Below, piece by piece: positions 9,951 to 17,422 of a DNA stretch of 64,000 nucleotides. Below the pieces are notes generated by a model. That model did no database searches. It was not told where the DNA came from and was given only the letters and a program-made list of their open reading frames with translations. The translations under genes and the position numbers were made by a program. How positions within the stretch are numbered: position 1 is the first letter of the stretch; every line of letters starts with the position of its first letter. The DNA comes from Oscillatoriales cyanobacterium CG2_30_40_61 (GTDB lineage: Bacteria > Cyanobacteriota > Cyanobacteriia > Cyanobacteriales > Microcoleaceae), in contig MNYZ01000033.1 in the NCBI GenBank assembly GCA_001873365.1, positions 1-64,000 of the forward strand, read 5' to 3'.

Positions 9951-10206
9951 GTCATCAGTTATCAGTAATCAGTAATCAGTTATCAGTTTAAGAGTCATCA
10001 GTCATCAATCATCAGTTATCAGTTTAAGATCTGTCAGGGTTTTTCTGTTTTTGCAGTTATCAGGGGCTAATCATTCTTGGCTTTACTGATGAGTGATCAC
10101 TCTTACACTGATGATTGGCAACTGATAACTCTTAAACCGATAACTGGCAACTGACAACTCTTAAACTGATAACTGATAACTGATGACTGATGACTGACTA
10201 CTGATT
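9951..10206. repeat. Paired inverted heptamer arrays between radA and rpaB
   Basis: ATCAGTT-type units fill 9951-10028 from the base next to the radA start codon, and the complementary ACTGATA-type units fill about 10081-10206. The two arrays face each other around a 50-base spacer and could pair into a long imperfect stem. A GAGTGATCACTC palindrome is at 10091-10102. Occupies most of the 326-base gap. Confidence 0.75.
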
Positions 10207-10276
10207 GGGTTGCGAGTTCGATTATGATTTCTAGTAAAACTGTAACTTAATCCAACTAAGGGAGCGTTGAAATCCA

Positions 10277-11008
10277 TTGGAAAATCATAAAGAAAAAATT
10301 TTGGTTGTCGATGATGAGGCTAGTATCCGCCGGATTTTGGAAACTCGCCTTTCCATGATTGGTTACGATGTCGTAACCGCCGCCGATGGAGAAGAAGCCC
10401 TAGAGACCTTCCGTAAAACCAATCCTGATTTAGTGGTTTTAGATGTGATGATGCCCAAACTAGACGGGTATGGGGTCTGTCAGGAGTTACGCAAGGAATC
10501 TGATATTCCCATTATCATGTTAACAGCTTTGGGGGATGTGGCGGATCGGATTACCGGGTTAGAATTAGGGGCGGATGATTATGTCGTTAAACCCTTTTCT
10601 CCCAAGGAACTTGAAGCCAGAATTCGCTCGGTATTACGTCGGATTGATAAAAATGGAACTTCGGGTATTCCTAGTTCCGGTGTCATTCAAGTTAGTAATA
10701 TTAGGATTGATACGAACAAGCGACAGGTTTACAAGGGAGATGAACGTATCCGTTTAACCGGGATGGAATTTAGTTTATTAGAACTCTTAGTTAGTCGTTC
10801 TGGTGAACCTTTTTCTCGTTCTGAAATTTTACAAGAAGTTTGGGGATATACCCCAGAACGTCATGTTGATACCAGGGTGGTAGATGTTCATATTTCTCGC
10901 CTCCGGGCAAAGTTAGAAGATGATCCAAGTAATCCCGAATTAATCTTAACCGCACGGGGAACCGGATATCTATTCCAACGAATTATTGAACCGGGAGAAG
11001 TTATCTAA
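10277..11008 (+). CDS. rpaB: OmpR-family response regulator RpaB (Ycf27)
   Basis: RpaB is an essential cyanobacterial response regulator, partner of the Hik33/NblS kinase. It binds HLR1 sites to control photosystem and high-light genes. The receiver domain (residues 6-122) has the acidic pocket DDE at 12-14, phospho-acceptor D56 in LVVLDVMMP and the KPFSPKELEARI switch region. The winged-helix effector occupies about 135-238 (VWGYTPERHVDTRVVDVHISRLRAKLE). The start codon is TTG at 10277. I keep it because the MEN-KEKILVVDDEASIRRILETRL beginning is conserved in the family, and a GGGAG lies about 12 bases upstream. Faces radA across the inverted heptamer arrays. Confidence 0.95.
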   Translation: MENHKEKILVVDDEASIRRILETRLSMIGYDVVTAADGEEALETFRKTNPDLVVLDVMMPKLDGYGVCQELRKESDIPIIMLTALGDVADRITGLELGADDYVVKPFSPKELEARIRSVLRRIDKNGTSGIPSSGVIQVSNIRIDTNKRQVYKGDERIRLTGMEFSLLELLVSRSGEPFSRSEILQEVWGYTPERHVDTRVVDVHISRLRAKLEDDPSNPELILTARGTGYLFQRIIEPGEVI

Positions 11009-11015
11009 AAACCTG

Positions 11016-11206
11016 ATCTGATCCCCCTAAATCCCCCTTCCCAAGGGGGAGTTTGATTTTCTAATTCCCCCCTTGTTGGTAAATCTGATCCCCCTAAATC
11101 CCCCTTCCCAAGGGGGAGTTTGATTTTCTAATTCCCCCCCTTCCCAAGGGGGAGTTTGATTTTCTAATTCCCCCCCTTTTTTAAGGGGGGTTAGGGGGGA
11201 TCAAAT
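11016..11206. repeat. C-rich MITE-like repeat, 2.5 tandem copies
   Basis: Two near-identical 60-70-base units plus a partial third, each with the CCCCCTTCCCAAGGGGGAG hairpin followed by TTTGATTTTCTAATT. The cluster starts with ATCCCCCTAA and ends with its inverse, TTAGGGGGGAT, at about 11191-11201. It looks like a palindromic element that expanded in tandem. It fills the gap downstream of rpaB and could end its transcript, although T runs are short. Confidence 0.75.
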
Positions 11207-11267
11207 CTCAGCTATAACAGGCATTTAATCGTTAACAGTGATGTTGAATTTTAATTAAAATCTAATC

Positions 11268-11933
11268 ATGGCAAAATCCGATCGCAATCAGATATTAAGA
11301 TTACTGCCTATTTTTGCAGGTAGTTTGGGCGGGATATTACTCCTAATAAATCGGCTCCTAACCCCCGAATTATTCAACTCTCAAGCCCGTTCCGATGCCT
11401 TGGGGGTGATTTTAAGTGCGGTGTTGATTTTAACGGGGTTATTGTGGCAACAAATTCAACCCAAATTACCGGAGGCTGTGGATTTAATCGGAGAACAAGG
11501 GTTTGAATTAAAACCAGATTTACCTGAATTTATTCAAACTGAATTAGCCTGGGCTTCTCATTTATTATTAACCAATACTGTCACCCGTTCTGTTGTAGTT
11601 TATTATCAGGGAGAAGTGTTATTAAGACGAGGAGTATTAGGAAATAATCCTGATGTTAAACCCGGGCCGATTTTACAACGGGTGATAGATAAACAAAAAC
11701 CAATTTATTTAGTCAATTTAGCCTTATATCCGGGTAGAATTGAATTTGATTATTTACCCGAAAATACCCAGGGCGTAATTTGTCAACCTCTGGGTGATCA
11801 GGGGGTTTTAATTCTGGGGGCGAATGCTCCTCGGAGTTATACCCAACAGGATGAAAATTGGGTCGCAGGGATAGGGGATAAATTAACTTATACCTTATCT
11901 AATCTCCTGAATCAATCTTCAATTATGACCTGA
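11268..11933 (+). CDS. Cofactor assembly of complex C subunit B (CCB2/CCB4 family)
   Basis: A 221-residue protein of the cyanobacterial/plastid CCB2-CCB4 family. In chloroplasts this family is required to attach heme ci covalently to cytochrome b6 (system IV). Two N-terminal hydrophobic helices (about residues 10-28 and 43-60) are followed by a soluble domain with the repeated R-S-V-V-V-Y-Y-QGEVLLRRG and YLVNLALYPGRIEFDYLP segments. This matches the layout of a thylakoid membrane protein with a large stromal/cytoplasmic part. Recognised from memory of the family; no other ccb gene is adjacent. Confidence 0.75.
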   Translation: MAKSDRNQILRLLPIFAGSLGGILLLINRLLTPELFNSQARSDALGVILSAVLILTGLLWQQIQPKLPEAVDLIGEQGFELKPDLPEFIQTELAWASHLLLTNTVTRSVVVYYQGEVLLRRGVLGNNPDVKPGPILQRVIDKQKPIYLVNLALYPGRIEFDYLPENTQGVICQPLGDQGVLILGANAPRSYTQQDENWVAGIGDKLTYTLSNLLNQSSIMT

Positions 11934-12041
11934 TGGCGGAGTTATTTAGTCCCATACAAAAATAAAACCCCTATCGGTCTATTTCAAGATAATATTATCA
12001 ATAATTCTGGATAACTGAATGTTGACTTGGGAGTTAATATC

Positions 12042-12455
12042 ATGGAAATTATATTTGAGTCTACGGAACAATTTGAGGCGGATTTAAAGACCCATAGTCA
12101 AGCCGAACATGATATTATTGTACAACAGCTTCATGAATATTCTGCCTTATTATTAGAAGATAAAAGCGATCGCGATAGACGACTCCATCAGTTTTATCAA
12201 TTTGATGGCCTGGAGAATTATGGGTCATCTCTCTATTCTTTTATTGTTAATTATTACCTGCGAGTGATTTTAACTATTGATAATGATCCTTTATTTGATC
12301 GGATAATTATTACTTTATTTAGAGTGGTTGATAGTCAGTTTGTGGCTGAAATTTATCAACAAGTTGGAGAATCAATTTATCAGTCTTTCTTACCCCCGAA
12401 ACTCTTAACCGAGGTCAAATCAAATCATGTTACAGTCGCTACCAGCACTCATTGA
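12042..12455 (+). CDS. Hypothetical protein, possibly RelE/ParE-fold toxin-like
   Basis: A 137-residue soluble protein of unknown function. A longer frame begins at TTG 12027, but ATG 12042 has GGGAG about nine bases upstream, so I start there. The pattern MEIIFESTEQFEADL followed by a long helix, and the strand pair LRVILTIDNDPLFDRIIITLFRVVD, resembles the small alpha/beta RelE/ParE fold; that is a visual impression only. It overlaps the next gene by 29 bases in another frame, which implies translational coupling. No antitoxin-like DNA-binding gene is next to it. Confidence 0.6.
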   Translation: MEIIFESTEQFEADLKTHSQAEHDIIVQQLHEYSALLLEDKSDRDRRLHQFYQFDGLENYGSSLYSFIVNYYLRVILTIDNDPLFDRIIITLFRVVDSQFVAEIYQQVGESIYQSFLPPKLLTEVKSNHVTVATSTH

Positions 12456-12768
12456 TAAACGCGGTATTATTGGCAAAGCATTAAAACTGCTTCCCTTGCA
12501 ACTGCGAGGTAGGTTTTTAGAGGTTTTAGCCGAACTTCAAGACGAATCTTGCTATCGCTATCAACGGTTTTATAAAACCAAACTCAAACGCATCAAGGGC
12601 ACACAAATTCCCCTTTATTGTGCTAAAATTGATCATGCAGAAAATTGGAAACTTTATATATCTTATCAAGAGGGTAAATTGTATTTAGAAGATATTATTC
12701 ATCCTGTTTATAAAGCTAATAAAGATAAAGATAGTTTAGATATCATTGCGGAATTGAATGATTTTTAG
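12427..12768 (+). CDS. Hypothetical protein coupled to the preceding gene
   Basis: A 113-residue basic protein of unknown function. The N-terminal half is helical (IGKALKLLPLQLRGRFLEVLAEL) with a Tyr/Arg/Lys-rich centre, and the C-terminal half is strand-rich (WKLYISYQEGKLYLEDII). The WKLYISY strand with basic residues before it recalls mRNA-interferase-like folds, but I cannot assign a family. The ATG lies inside the upstream gene (29-base overlap), with GAGG about 13 bases before it. The two genes form a small operon. Confidence 0.6.
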   Translation: MLQSLPALIDKRGIIGKALKLLPLQLRGRFLEVLAELQDESCYRYQRFYKTKLKRIKGTQIPLYCAKIDHAENWKLYISYQEGKLYLEDIIHPVYKANKDKDSLDIIAELNDF

Positions 12769-12798
12769 CACTTAGTAGAAGTATTCCCTTTCTTTAAC

Positions 12799-12907
12799 AG
12801 GACTTACGCACCCAACCAAAGAAACCGGGTTTTTTTCCGAAAATACTGCGTTGTAACCCACATATTTTCTAAAAAACCCGGTTGATCGGGCCCCATACGT
12901 AAGTCCT
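12799..12907. mobile_element. MITE-like element, left of rfbB
   Basis: A 109-base palindromic element with terminal inverted repeats AGGACTTACG (12799-12808) and CGTAAGTCCT (12898-12907). Inside lies a second inverted pair, AACCGGGTTTTTT (12823-12835) with AAAAAACCCGGTT (12871-12883). It ends two bases before the rfbB stop codon and does not encode protein. A relative lies on the other side of rfbB, and a degenerate one at 44422-44489. Confidence 0.8.
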
Positions 12908-12909
12908 AT

Positions 12910-14013
12910 TTAAGACGGATAAACTTGACGATAATAGGCTTGATATTCTTCTGATAATAAGGGCTCCCACCAACTGCGATGAGTCAAATACCAGCCAACA
13001 GTTTGACGTAACCCTTCTTCAACAGTTACTAACGGAGCCCAGCCTAATTCCGTTTTAATTTTAGTCGCATCAATAGCATATCTTCGATCATGTCCAGCCC
13101 TATCTTTAACAAAAGTAATTAATTGATTAGAGGGTTTCACAGGTAAATGAACGGCTAATTGATCCATAATCCTACATAAAATATTAACTAAATCAATATT
13201 CTTAACTTCATTATTTCCCCCAATATTATAAGTTTCTCCAATTCTTCCGTTATGAATCACCGCATCTAAAGCCCGACAATGATCTAAAACATACAACCAA
13301 TCTCGCACATTTTGACCATCACCATAAACCGGAAGGGGTTTTCCTAATAAAGCGTTAATACACATTAACGGAATTAGTTTTTCAGGATAATGATAGGGGC
13401 CATAATTATTAGAACAATTAGTAATAATTGTCGGCATTCCATAGGTATGATAATAGGCTCTAGCTAAATGATCACTACCCGCTTTTGAGGCAGAATAGGG
13501 ACTATTAGGAGTATAAGGAGTCTGTTCAGTAAAAGCAGGATCATTCGGGCCCAGACTTCCATAAACTTCATCGGTAGAAACGTGCAGAAACCGATAATGT
13601 TCCGGTTGACCCTGAGCTATCCAATATTGACGAAAAGCTTCTAAAAGAGTAAATGTCCCGACTACATTGGTTTGTACAAAAGCACCGGGGCCAATAATTG
13701 ACCGATCAACATGGGATTCTGCGGCAAAATGGGCAATAGTATTGATCTGTTCTTCTTTCAATAAACTATCAATTAATGGGCGATCGCAAATATCCCCTTG
13801 CACAAACCGAAAATTTGGGTTATGTTCCAAACTAACAATATTTTGCAGATTTCCCGCATAGGTCAGCGCATCTAAAACCACAATCCGGTCATCGGGATAG
13901 GCGCTAAACCAATGATGGACAAAGTTTGATCCAATAAACCCCGCCCCCCCCGTAATCAGAACGCAATGGGGTGAGCGATTGCTCGTGTTATCGTAACTAT
14001 ACTGAACGGCCAA
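12910..14013 (-). CDS. rfbB: dTDP-glucose 4,6-dehydratase
   Basis: Second step of dTDP-L-rhamnose synthesis: converts dTDP-glucose to dTDP-4-keto-6-deoxyglucose using tightly bound NAD. An extended short-chain dehydrogenase with the Rossmann motif GGAGFIGSN at residues 22-30, the T147-D148-E149 catalytic trio typical of dehydratases, and YxxxK at Y173/K177. Length 367 is slightly above the usual about 355 because of a 15-residue N-terminal extension. The start is TTG, supported by GGGAGGA seven bases upstream (14021-14027 on the plus strand). No rfbA, rfbC or rfbD is adjacent; the gene stands alone between two related MITEs. Could supply sugar to the polysaccharide locus at 54-64 kb. Confidence 0.93.
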   Translation of the reverse strand: MAVQYSYDNTSNRSPHCVLITGGAGFIGSNFVHHWFSAYPDDRIVVLDALTYAGNLQNIVSLEHNPNFRFVQGDICDRPLIDSLLKEEQINTIAHFAAESHVDRSIIGPGAFVQTNVVGTFTLLEAFRQYWIAQGQPEHYRFLHVSTDEVYGSLGPNDPAFTEQTPYTPNSPYSASKAGSDHLARAYYHTYGMPTIITNCSNNYGPYHYPEKLIPLMCINALLGKPLPVYGDGQNVRDWLYVLDHCRALDAVIHNGRIGETYNIGGNNEVKNIDLVNILCRIMDQLAVHLPVKPSNQLITFVKDRAGHDRRYAIDATKIKTELGWAPLVTVEEGLRQTVGWYLTHRSWWEPLLSEEYQAYYRQVYPS

Positions 14014-14142
14014 GGTTATATCCTCCCAAGATCTACCTATAAAAATAATACTGAAAATTCTGTTTCAAGCCCTGATCCGATAAACTGTTGACCATTGTAC
14101 TCGTTGCAGTGGCTAACTAAGGGAAATTGTGCCAAAAAACAC

Positions 14143-14244
14143 AGGACTTAGGCACAAGACAAAAGAAACCGGGTTTGGTGACCCTAATTTTGCGGATGAA
14201 ATCTAAATTTCTGGTTCACCAAACCCAGTTTCTCCGTAAGTCCT
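14143..14244. mobile_element. MITE-like element, right of rfbB
   Basis: A 102-base element with ends AGGACTTA (14143-14150) and TAAGTCCT (14237-14244). An inner pair, GAAACCGGGTTTGGTGA near 14165 and TCACCAAACCCAGTTTC near 14215, makes a long cruciform. It belongs to the same family as the element at 12799-12907. It lies in the 305-base gap upstream of the rfbB start and before the split CapA-type gene. Confidence 0.8.
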
Positions 14245-14318
14245 AAAACAGAAAGTTGATATTGACCCTAGAATGCCAGTTAATCATAAGATATGGAAGT
14301 GGTTGTTAGGATATCGGA

Positions 14319-14720
14319 GTGAGTGACTATCAGACTATCGCCTTGGCAAAAACTGGTGATCCCAATGCGATCGCAATTTTAATCAACCAAGCGTTACAAT
14401 CCAAGGGAGTGACCGCAAAAGTTACTCGTCAACACCACCATATCCAGGTCGTTTTGGTGTCTGAACAACTTCCTGATGCTCAAGGGAGTGTTCGGGTTGT
14501 CCAGAATGGGTTAATCCGGTTACAATCCCCTATAATTGGGTCGGTGACAATTTCTGGAATCTGTCGCGGTCAAAAAAAATCCGGCTGGACACAAACCCTA
14601 GTCTTGCAGGAATTTATCCCAGAACCTCCAAAAACCCCAGGGCTGTTTCATTCTCAGGGAAACCAGGATTTTGTAGGGGTAGTGCCCGGTGTGCCTACCC
14701 TCCCCATCCACGATTTGTAG
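14319..14720 (+). pseudogene. N-terminal fragment of a MITE-split CapA-family gene
   Basis: The first 106 residues form the small alpha/beta domain often seen at the start of cyanobacterial proteins (ALAKTGDPNAIAILINQAL, then strands to about residue 97). A Pro-rich linker, IPEPPKTP, follows. At codon 107 the frame enters the MITE (14638-14781), runs through it and stops at TAG 14718-14720. Start is GTG 14319 with AGGA upstream. Removing the element and one copy of its duplicated target (154 bases) rejoins this frame exactly to the downstream CapA part. The product, if made, would be a truncated soluble domain with 28 residues of MITE-encoded tail. Confidence 0.75.
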
Positions 14721-14781
14721 GCGTTTCAGGGATGGGGGCAACCACGGGGGGATTGCCCCTACAAAGAATGAAACAGCCCTG
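14638..14781. mobile_element. 144-bp MITE inserted in the CapA-family gene
   Basis: 17-base perfect terminal inverted repeats, CAGGGCTGTTTCATTCT (14638-14654) and its complement (14765-14781), flank a non-coding centre. It is bordered by direct repeats CCAAAAACCC at 14628-14637 and 14782-14791, which look like a target-site duplication of about 10 bases (up to 13 if the following CAG is counted). The net insertion of 154 bases shifts the frame by one. Near-perfect ends suggest recent movement; the transposase must act in trans. Confidence 0.88.
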
Positions 14782-16119
14782 CCAAAAACCCCAGAACCTC
14801 AAAAACCTCAAAAAATAGGGTTATCCCTTCCTAAACTAACCTTTCCTGCGATAAAAGTTTCCCTTCCTAAACCTCAAGTTTCTATTTCTAAGCCTTGGTT
14901 AATTGTGGGTTCGGTGAGTTTAATGGTTTTACCCCTATCGGGGATTATATTGAATCAAAATCAAGAAAAAATTAATACTTTTTTAACGGAAATCCCCCAA
15001 GGAATATCTTCAAGTTTAGCTCAAATTCCCGCCTTTTCTTTTTCAACAGAAACTATTACCACACCCAATGAAATTTCTACAACCACAACCCTAAAAAATC
15101 TCAATCAAGTCTCTCAATTAGCTCTAAAAACTCTGGAAAATCCGATTAGTCCAGATTTACAAATTACCATTCGGGCCGTCGGTGATATTATTCCTGGGAC
15201 TAATTATCCCTCTAATAAATTATCCTCTAACAAAACCGCTTTATTTTCGGGAGTTAAGTCGGAATTGAAAGGGGATATTGTGTTTGGCAATTTTGAAAGC
15301 ACTTTAACTAAATATCCTAATAGTGCTAAAAATATCGGTCGCGGGTTAGTCTTTGCCTTTCGGACTCCTCCCGAATATAAGGCTTTACTCAAGGATGCCG
15401 GATTTAGTATTTTAAATGTTGCCAATAATCATTCTTTTGATTTTTTTGAAACTGGGTTTAAAGATACAATTCAAAATATTAATCAGCTAGGCATGAAGGC
15501 GGTAGGAGAAAAGGGAAAAATTGTTTATCAGGAAGTAAAAGGGATCAAGGTGGCATTTATTGCTTTTAGTAATTATGATTATCATAATAATTTAAGTAAT
15601 ATTGAATCGGGAAAAAAATTAGTTACACAAGCTCAAAAAAATGCGGATTTTGTGGTGATTTCTTTTCATGGAGGTGCGGAAGGGACGGGAGCTTTAAATG
15701 TTAGGAATAAAACTGAATATTTCTATGGAGAAAATCGCGGAAATTTAGTGCTTTTTACCCATAGTATGATTGATGCTGGGGCGGATTTAATCTTAGGACA
15801 TGGCCCCCATGTTCCCAGGGCGTTGGAATTGTATAAAGGGAAATTAATTGCTTATTCTCTTGGTAATTTTATGGGATATCGAACTTTATCTACCAGTGGG
15901 GAGTTAGGATATTCTTTGATTTTGGAAGCGAAAGTTAATCCTCAAGGAGATTTTATTCAGGGTAAAATTATACCCGTCCAGCTAAATTCCCAAGGGATTC
16001 CTAATTTAGATAAGCGTGATAAAAGTATTAATTTAATTCGCAATCTTACCCAAAAAGATTTTCCTAAAACCGATTTAAAAATTGATAATAATGGACAGAT
16101 TTTAATTAAAAAACCATAG
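14689..16119 (+). CDS. CapA-family (PGA_cap) protein, C-terminal part of a split gene
   Basis: A membrane-anchored member of the CapA/PgsA metallophosphoesterase-like family linked to polyglutamate capsule synthesis. After a Pro/Lys-rich linker (KTPEPQKPQK) there is one hydrophobic anchor (WLIVGSVSLMVLPLSGIIL), then the domain with AVGDIIPG, FGNFESTLT, NVANNHSFDF, ISFHGGAEG, LGHGPHVPRALE and YSLGNFMG. The apparent GTG start lies inside the MITE, so the first about 30 residues are element-derived. The native protein began at 14319. An internal start after 14782 could still express the domain, but no good ribosome site was seen. All CapA motifs are intact, so the split looks recent. Substrate is unknown. 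Confidence 0.75.
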   Translation: MCLPSPSTICRRFRDGGNHGGIAPTKNETALPKTPEPQKPQKIGLSLPKLTFPAIKVSLPKPQVSISKPWLIVGSVSLMVLPLSGIILNQNQEKINTFLTEIPQGISSSLAQIPAFSFSTETITTPNEISTTTTLKNLNQVSQLALKTLENPISPDLQITIRAVGDIIPGTNYPSNKLSSNKTALFSGVKSELKGDIVFGNFESTLTKYPNSAKNIGRGLVFAFRTPPEYKALLKDAGFSILNVANNHSFDFFETGFKDTIQNINQLGMKAVGEKGKIVYQEVKGIKVAFIAFSNYDYHNNLSNIESGKKLVTQAQKNADFVVISFHGGAEGTGALNVRNKTEYFYGENRGNLVLFTHSMIDAGADLILGHGPHVPRALELYKGKLIAYSLGNFMGYRTLSTSGELGYSLILEAKVNPQGDFIQGKIIPVQLNSQGIPNLDKRDKSINLIRNLTQKDFPKTDLKIDNNGQILIKKP

Positions 16120-16120
16120 A

Positions 16121-16287
16121 ATCAGTTATCAGTTATCAGTCATCAGTTAACAGTTAACAGTTATTAGTTCAATGTTTTTGGCCCACAAATATTAACAATG
16201 AACTCTTTAGTCTTGACTGTCAACTGATGACTCTCAAACTGATAACTCTTAAACTGATAACTGATAACTGATGACTGATAACTGATT
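16121..16287. repeat. Second pair of inverted heptamer arrays
   Basis: ATCAGTT/AACAGTT units at 16121-16168 face AACTGAT/ACTGATG units at about 16221-16287 across a unique spacer. This is the same head-to-head arrangement as at 9951-10206. The array starts one base after the stop codon of the CapA-type gene. Confidence 0.75.
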
Positions 16288-16340
16288 TCTGCTATACTAT
16301 GTAACGAATTGTAAAAAATCCTTCCTTTTTGTCATCCATT

Positions 16341-16775
16341 ATGATCTCTGAACCTCTCGTCGTTTCTCCGATTTATATTGTTGTTGTTGCTTCAACGGTC
16401 TTAGCTGTGTTATGGGGTATTATTTTTAAAGATATGTTAGAATATCGGGTTTCCCTCTGGAGTGATAGCCCGCAACCCTCAACTTCTATTAATTATAAAA
16501 CCCCCAATTTAATTATTGCTTATTTGGGGATGACCCTATTAATTATAGTCTCCGTCAGTTCTAGTTTAGCCGTCTTTATTCCCGTCTATTGGATTGCGGG
16601 AGTTATGGGTTTAGTGGTTGTGATTCCGACGGCTTTATTAATTTGGTTTCAGTTAGGTTCAATGCTGAATTTATTGGCTACAAAAGGCTATGCAGCCATT
16701 GATATTGATACCCTATTTCCTGAGCAATCTTCTGAACAAATAACGAATACAACTATTAGTAAAAGTGAAAGTTAA
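16341..16775 (+). CDS. Hypothetical membrane protein, 144 aa
   Basis: Three hydrophobic segments are visible: an N-terminal helix (about residues 9-30, YIVVVASTVLAVLWGIIF), and two adjacent ones around 58-80 and 83-108. A short polar C-terminal tail rich in Ser and Thr follows. The longest frame starts at TTG 16329; I prefer ATG 16341. No family recognised. It precedes rplU-rpmA by about 220 bases, but the strong promoter in between suggests separate transcription. Confidence 0.65.
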   Translation: MISEPLVVSPIYIVVVASTVLAVLWGIIFKDMLEYRVSLWSDSPQPSTSINYKTPNLIIAYLGMTLLIIVSVSSSLAVFIPVYWIAGVMGLVVVIPTALLIWFQLGSMLNLLATKGYAAIDIDTLFPEQSSEQITNTTISKSES

Positions 16776-16840
16776 TTAATTTCCTGTAATTGTTGTTGAG
16801 GGTTGGGGGAAGCCCTAAAGGGCTTACTACGGTTTTGGAC

Positions 16841-16870
16841 TTGACAGAAATACCAGTCATCAACAATAAT
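16841..16870 (+). promoter_or_regulatory. Candidate sigma-70 promoter for rplU-rpmA
   Basis: A consensus TTGACA -35 box at 16841-16846 and AATAAT at 16865-16870 with an 18-base spacer. Transcription from here would begin near 16877 and give a leader of about 117 bases that contains the whole structured element at 16890-16976. Confidence 0.55.
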
Positions 16871-16889
16871 AATAGATTGTGTCTAAACC

Positions 16890-16976
16890 TTGCTCGGAAC
16901 AGGTGCAGACATGGCAAAGGCTCAAAACTAGGGGAAAGTGAATTCACTTTCAACCGTTGAGCTACCTGTACGGCAA
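16890..16976 (+). ncRNA. Structured 5' leader RNA of rplU (candidate cis-regulator)
   Basis: Four nested helices can be drawn by eye: TTGC 16890-16893 with GCAA 16973-16976; ACAGGT 16899-16904 with ACCTGT 16964-16969; GCTCAA 16920-16925 with TTGAGC 16957-16962 (plus a G-T pair); and the hairpin GAAAGTG-AATT-CACTTTC at 16934-16951. The second and third helices abut on the 3' side, with a 14-base bulge on the 5' side. The structure ends 17 bases before the rplU ATG, which has no clear Shine-Dalgarno. This is typical of ribosomal-protein autoregulatory leaders, but I know of no named motif here. Confidence 0.5.
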
Positions 16977-16993
16977 CCTTAACCCAAAATTAC

Positions 16994-17368
16994 ATGACTT
17001 ACGCAATTATTGAAACCGGCGGTAAACAAATCAAAGTAGAGCCCGGTCGTTTCTACGATATTGAACTGTTACCCGTCGATGAAAATGAATCCGTTATCAT
17101 TGATAAAGTTCTGTTAGTCAATCATGATGGTGAAGTTGAAATTGGTCAGCCCTTAGTGAATGGGGCCACCGTTGAAGGGACTGTGCTGCGCCATATGCGG
17201 GGACGCAAAATCATCGTTTATAAAATGCGTCCGAAAAAGAAAACCCGCAAAAAACAAGGTCATCGTCAAGAAATTACCCGTTTGATGATTGAATCTATTA
17301 GTCTAAATGGGTCTGTGGTGGCGAAGCGGGAAGAAAAACCCGCAGAACCTGTAACAACAGAAGCATAA
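16994..17368 (+). CDS. rplU: 50S ribosomal protein L21
   Basis: Large-subunit protein that binds 23S rRNA near L20. The 124-residue product starts with the family signature [18 protein letters not shown] and has the conserved [25 protein letters not shown]-type basic block (about residues 72-95), which contacts rRNA. A short acidic/Pro tail after residue 110 is the usual cyanobacterial extension. It is the first gene of the rplU-rpmA operon, 54 bases before rpmA. Its unusual structured leader and lack of a clear ribosome site suggest translational control. Confidence 0.97.
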   Translation: MTYAIIETGGKQIKVEPGRFYDIELLPVDENESVIIDKVLLVNHDGEVEIGQPLVNGATVEGTVLRHMRGRKIIVYKMRPKKKTRKKQGHRQEITRLMIESISLNGSVVAKREEKPAEPVTTEA

Positions 17369-17422
17369 AATTAGATTGTGATTGAATATCTGAAATACTG
17401 ATCATTTAATTGGGAGAAGAAA

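Noticed and set aside
9951-10206. CRISPR array
   Set aside because: Units are 7 bases long, in tandem, with no unique spacers of constant length and no cas genes. They are short tandem repeats.
16811-16824. AGCCCTAAAGGGCT as terminator of the membrane protein gene
   Set aside because: Only a 5-bp stem and no T run follows; likely one of the small dispersed palindromes.
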